Below, piece after piece: positions 21,938-25,622 of a stretch of 25,622 nt of DNA. The stretch is from Ectocarpus siliculosus. Lineage: Eukaryota > Sar > Phaeophyceae > Ectocarpales > Ectocarpaceae. Under the pieces are notes generated by a model. It did no database searches and was not told the DNA's origin. It saw nothing but the letters and a program-made list of their open reading frames with translations. Where the stretch lies: assembly GCA_000310025.1 (NCBI GenBank), contig FN649727.1:6370577-6396198 (forward strand). Direction: 5' to 3'. The stretch's first letter is position 1. The number at the start of each line of letters is the position of its first letter. A program made the translations under genes and the position numbers.

Positions 21938-24900
21938 CTAATTCCCGAACCCGAGGGCCCACGGCCGTTCACTCGGGAAGCCCAGCTCCGGCGGCGGGGT
22001 CTCTTCGAACGACGCCGCTCCATCCGCAACTCCGTGCGCATTTCCGTTCGCTCCGCCACCGTCGTCGACAGACTCGGCCAATGAGCCTCCCGTAGAGTGC
22101 GAGTTGAAACCTCCGAACTCCTTCCGTAGCCTCAGCGGGGACAACTGGGTGCGGCTTCCCGACCCCGAGTCGTACTCCTTGCGCAGCCGCAAAGGAGACG
22201 ACTCGGCCTCTTCGCCCCTGCCCCCCGAGGGCTGCTGTTGGGCTTCTATCGCCAGGCCCTCTCCGGAGGCAGGCAGCGTAGACCAACCCGCTCGCCAGTT
22301 CTGTCCTCCTCCTTTTCCTACACCCGGGGCGTCGCCGGCATCTTCCACTCCAGTTTCAGCGGCGACGGCCAGCGGCTTCGCGGGAGATTGCGGTGGGCGC
22401 CCGGGTACCACGTCGGGCTTCTTACCACCGCCGCCGCCGCCGCCGCCGCGCGACCGCATGGGAGAAGTAGGGCTGGCCACGACCTCTATCAGAGACACAA
22501 GGGCGGACAGGAAACCGCTGCCGCCGACACTGGCCGCTTTCTTGTGCCCTCGCTGCTTTCGCTCGTCGTCGTCGCCGCCGCCGCCGCGGCCGCCGCGCCC
22601 TCCCTCGATACTGCCGCCGATGCTGCCCGCTTTCGCCCTGTGCCCTCGCGGCTTTCGCTCTCCGCCGCTTCCGCCGAGCCCTCCCTCGCTACCAGTTTGC
22701 CCCCTCAGGTAGTCGGGGTTATGTTGCGGCGGCGCGATGTACGCGGCCCCGGCGGCAGCAGCTGCGGTCGCGGCGTCCAAGTTCATCACGGCCACGGTAG
22801 GGGACAGGAGCTCTTGCTCCGCCGCGATCCCTCGAGCGCTGCTCGGGGACATGCCGAGTATTGGATTCTCGTCGAAAACGTCGTCATCGTCATCGTCCTC
22901 CTCCTCTTCCTCTTCCACCAGGGAAGCCGGGAGAGGAACCGCCCCTTCCAGGACACACGACCAGCACAGCTTGAGGGGTCGGTCATCGGACGGCACCGGC
23001 GTGGGCGGGGTGTGGGCGCTGCAGTAGACTTGGCCGCAACCCCGGCAGTGGTGCTGAGCGAGGGGGAGGTGAGGGGGGGAAGGGGGCATGAGTCACAACG
23101 CAAGGTTTGGGCTTTACGACACCACACCAGAAAAAAACGAAACGAGGTGGCGTGATACGGCGGACTCGCCGACATCTTGTGTCAACTCCAATCGTTTCCT
23201 TTTTGCTGCCTTCATCAAGTTGGCCTCTCAGCAGGACAACCCTCAAACCTCCTCGCGAAGCCTGCCTCCCTGAGGGGGGAGGGTCCCGACTCTCTATATC
23301 TGAGCCCTTTACGATCGCGAATCCTAACCCCCCGACCACATCGGGTGTGTCGTCTACTCTTCCCGTTGACTGCTACAATTCCATTCTCTCCTGTATCTCT
23401 CTCTCGCCACTTCTCGCCTCGGCGGGATCGCGATCTTTTTCTCACCCGGAACACGTTGAGAGAGAACAAAATGAAGCACTCCGGGCAGCACCAGGCGTCG
23501 TCATTTGCCTCCCACGGAACCCCCGACTCGGCCATCACCCAGCTCATGTGTCTATGTAGCCCCGTGGAGCTAGCCGCTTGCATGATTTCGGGATTGAAGT
23601 GCTCGCCATCCATTCCTGTTGTTCGGACATTTGTCGAGAGATAGTGGGGGGAGGGGTTACACTCATTCGCGGACTGCCTTCAGTCATGTAGCCAAGACCA
23701 GGCATATCTGCAAGAGGCTAAGAGGTTGTACACGGTCAATCGGGGGGGATATGCGGGCGACACCGTGGGTGTTCACATGGTCTTCGGGAAGGGACGCGTG
23801 CGGACCAGTGTGGTACCAGGAACTCCAAACGAGTCCCGAAATTGTCAAATGGCTTACGTACACCCCGTAAGCCCGGAGTAAGTGTCACCAACATTCAGAC
23901 ACACTGCAAGCTTGGGAACAATTGCACGCAGGGCAGCCGTTTGGTGCCCCTGCGGTGCACAACAGGATTGCGCTGCCTTACCCAGACCCTTGAAGGGTCC
24001 GCCCCAGCCGTGCCGAGAAAGCGTGCCTCCGAGCGATAGCCCCATCTCCTCTTCCATGTGATGCTGCAGCCATGTCTGCTCGCGTCAAAACAACGAACAC
24101 GGCAGTTTCGACGAACGAACGCGCGTAATCGGAGATTTTCTCATGAAAAGACGCAGGGCGCCACGTAGACGCATATTCGTGAGGGCTAATATCGGAGCCA
24201 CCGCGACTGTCCTCTCATCGCCTCGGTTTGGTAACCTGTTTCCTTGCTAGAGAACGGTACAGCAGCAGTACAGATCCTGCTGCTGGGGCATGGTTCACGC
24301 CGGAGCCAAAGGAGCACCCGCACAACAGCAGTGTTCGGTGACATAAAAAAAAACAGCAACAACAACAACAACAGCAACAGCAACAGCAAGGACGCCAACG
24401 CCCACCTGGGCGGGAAAGCAGGCGCGAACGAAGGCGGCCGAGTTGTCGAACAGCCTGTGCCGGTCCTTAGGGACCGTCGTCTGCGGCCTCCGCTCCCACG
24501 TGCCCAGCAGGACCGAAGGCATCGTCTCCCACGGAACAGGGGACGAGGACATGGACAGGCACGACGGCCCGACGCTAGCCTCCATGATCTCTTCGGTCGA
24601 AGTGATCGTTCCGGGCCCCGGCCGTCGGAGCCCTCCCGGCTTCCAGCTGTCCTCCTCCACACCCGATCCACGGGCAACTCCACCTCGGGCGTTTGCGTTT
24701 CCCTGTGTGCATTTTGTTATGTTTTTTTGCCGTTTCGCGAACCAGAAAGCGGCGGGGGAAGAAAATCAGTGCGGGTCTCCCCATCAGAAGCAGCGGAAAA
24801 CGGTAAGCTAACGCGTCGGCCCCTCGGAGCTACGAATAAGTTGCACCGGACAAGGCCGGGCCAGTAAGAGCTAGCTGCTTTTGAACTGGACAAGGAGGTT

Positions 24901-25500
24901 TCAAAAGTCGTACGCCGGTTTGATTGGGGTGGAAATTTTTCGGGCGGGACGTGGTATGATAAGAGAAATCGTGGCCGTGTTCGGGCCGCTTCAGTTACCC
25001 CGAGACTGGGGGGCACGGCAACAACAATGGTTTTATCATTCGGTATGTTCACCCCCCTCTTTTCACTTGCCAGCGACCTCTTGCGGACAGATACCCCCCC
25101 CCACCCCCCCGATCCATCTCTCCCCTGAAGATCCAACCCCTGCGTCATAAGCGTACCCCTCCTCCCCCCTTCTTCGCTCCCCGCTCACCTCGTTAAACAG
25201 CTCTTCCCAGTCGTCCCCAATCGCGCTTCCCAACTCCCACAGTGTGGCGCTCTCAAGCCTATCCCTTCCGCCACCTCCGCCTGGACCGGAGCTTCCCGAA
25301 CCACTCCCCCCCCCCCCCCCCCCGGGACGGGCGCCCCCCCCCCCCCCCCCTTCCACGTTCGCCGCCCCCCTACCCCCCAACTCCCACGCCCGTGCTGGGT
25401 TGGACCCCGCTGCCCGAATGGGGCCTCCCCCCAGCGCTGCCCCTGCAACAATTGCGTGGGCCCCCCCACTACTGGTAGCGAAACTTGGAAAGCGCGGCAT
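21938..25500 (-). CDS. FYVE zinc-finger protein with long low-complexity tail, 5 exons, about 658 aa
   Basis: Minus-strand exons: 25500-25189, 24702-24406, 24063-23982, 23615-23446, 23053-21938. They sum to 1977 nt, with phases 0,0,1,0 matching at each junction. Residues 1-104 are Gly-rich and end in an acidic segment (IGDDWEELFNE). Residues 105-264 have no known domain. The FYVE domain spans about 265-321: W265 in PWEANDD, CPEC (C274, C277), RHHCRGCG (C290, C293), VYCSAH (C298, H301) and LKLCWSC (C317, C320). FYVE fingers bind PI3P through the R-HHCR-CG patch and recruit proteins to endosomes, so an endosomal role is inferred. The tail has an acidic run (334-345), an Ala run, Gly runs and two pairs of duplicated motifs. 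The ATG at 25500 has A at -3, but the frame stays open upstream through homopolymer DNA to the window edge, so the N-terminus is uncertain. Which FYVE subfamily it belongs to is unknown. Confidence 0.85.
22427..22452 (+). repeat. GCC trinucleotide repeat encoding a Gly run
   Basis: A CCG/GCC tract inside the last FYVE exon; on the coding (minus) strand it gives eight consecutive Gly codons near residue 490. Confidence 0.8.
24348..24390 (+). repeat. AAC/CAG microsatellite in FYVE intron 2
   Basis: An A run followed by CAA and CAG units. On the gene's coding strand it reads TTG/CTG just after the exon 2 donor. Its translation as a run of Leu or Val in other frames is an artefact. Confidence 0.8.
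25307..25351 (+). repeat. Two long C homopolymers in FYVE exon 1
   Basis: C runs (at least 13 each) flank GGGACGGGCG. On the coding strand they become Gly runs separated by ARP. The present lengths keep the exon in frame, but length errors here would shift the inferred N-terminus. Confidence 0.8.
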
Positions 25501-25622
25501 CCTCTTGGAAAAATGACTGGCGTTTCCCCTTCCCTTGCCCCCCCCCCGGGGGGCGGGGGCGCTTCCCCCCCCCCCCAACTCCCCCAGCTGGGGACGTAGG
25601 GTTTTATTTTCTTCTCCGGAGG
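25501..25622. other. Right edge, upstream of or continuing the FYVE gene
   Basis: GC-rich DNA with further C and G runs. On the minus strand the FYVE frame has no stop here, so this is either 5' UTR or the 3' part of a longer first exon. Confidence 0.4.

Noticed and set aside
22104-23155. Long plus-strand open frames of 202 and 305 codons
   Set aside because: They lie antisense to the last FYVE exon and across its upstream intron, with Pro/Arg/Ala-rich composition typical of the reverse of GC-rich Gly/Ser codons.
24186-24683. Minus-strand frame with a poly-Leu stretch resembling a membrane segment, and the matching poly-Val frame
   Set aside because: The Leu and Val runs are the translated microsatellite in FYVE intron 2, beyond a clear CAG|GTGGGC donor.

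Overview
The window looks like nuclear DNA from an intron-rich, flagellated eukaryote. Three genes can be rebuilt exon by exon from conserved protein blocks joined at GT/AG boundaries in matching phase: 7, 13 and 5 exons with introns of about 270 to 1530 bases. There is no operon, Shine-Dalgarno site, rRNA, CRISPR array or intact mobile element. A ciliary WD40 protein, gene density of about four genes in 25 kb, moderate-to-high GC, microsatellites, and proteins rich in Gly, Ala and Ser all fit a stramenopile such as a brown alga of the Ectocarpus type. That taxonomic placement is inference; the sequence does not prove it.

Layout from left to right. Bases 1-782 hold a weak open frame running in from the left edge. 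On the minus strand, 783-1109 encodes a small predicted secreted protein with a clear signal peptide. Bases 1110-3637 are non-coding, with short dispersed repeats. On the minus strand, 3638-8004 is a seven-exon LACTB2-type metallo-beta-lactamase-fold nuclease of 293 aa with all metal ligands; its 1.5 kb fifth intron carries a degenerate 11-bp palindromic minisatellite. Bases 8005-10010 are the intergenic region between the start codons of two divergent genes. On the plus strand, 10011-19920 is a 13-exon CFAP52 (WDR16) homologue of 694 aa. Bases 19921-21937 are a convergent intergenic stretch with fragments of minus-strand reading frame. On the minus strand, 21938-25500 is a five-exon FYVE zinc-finger protein of about 658 aa with a long low-complexity tail; its start is close to the right edge and could lie beyond it.

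The genes do not form an obvious pathway. CFAP52 is an axonemal doublet-microtubule protein, LACTB2 a housekeeping RNA endonuclease, and the FYVE protein a likely PI3P-binding endosomal adaptor. The most interesting features are inside them: a His in place of a zinc-ligand Cys and duplicated short motifs in the FYVE protein; a 50-residue tail on CFAP52; A-rich splice acceptors in CFAP52; and the same repeat element in two introns of CFAP52. I found no convincing new multi-gene system.
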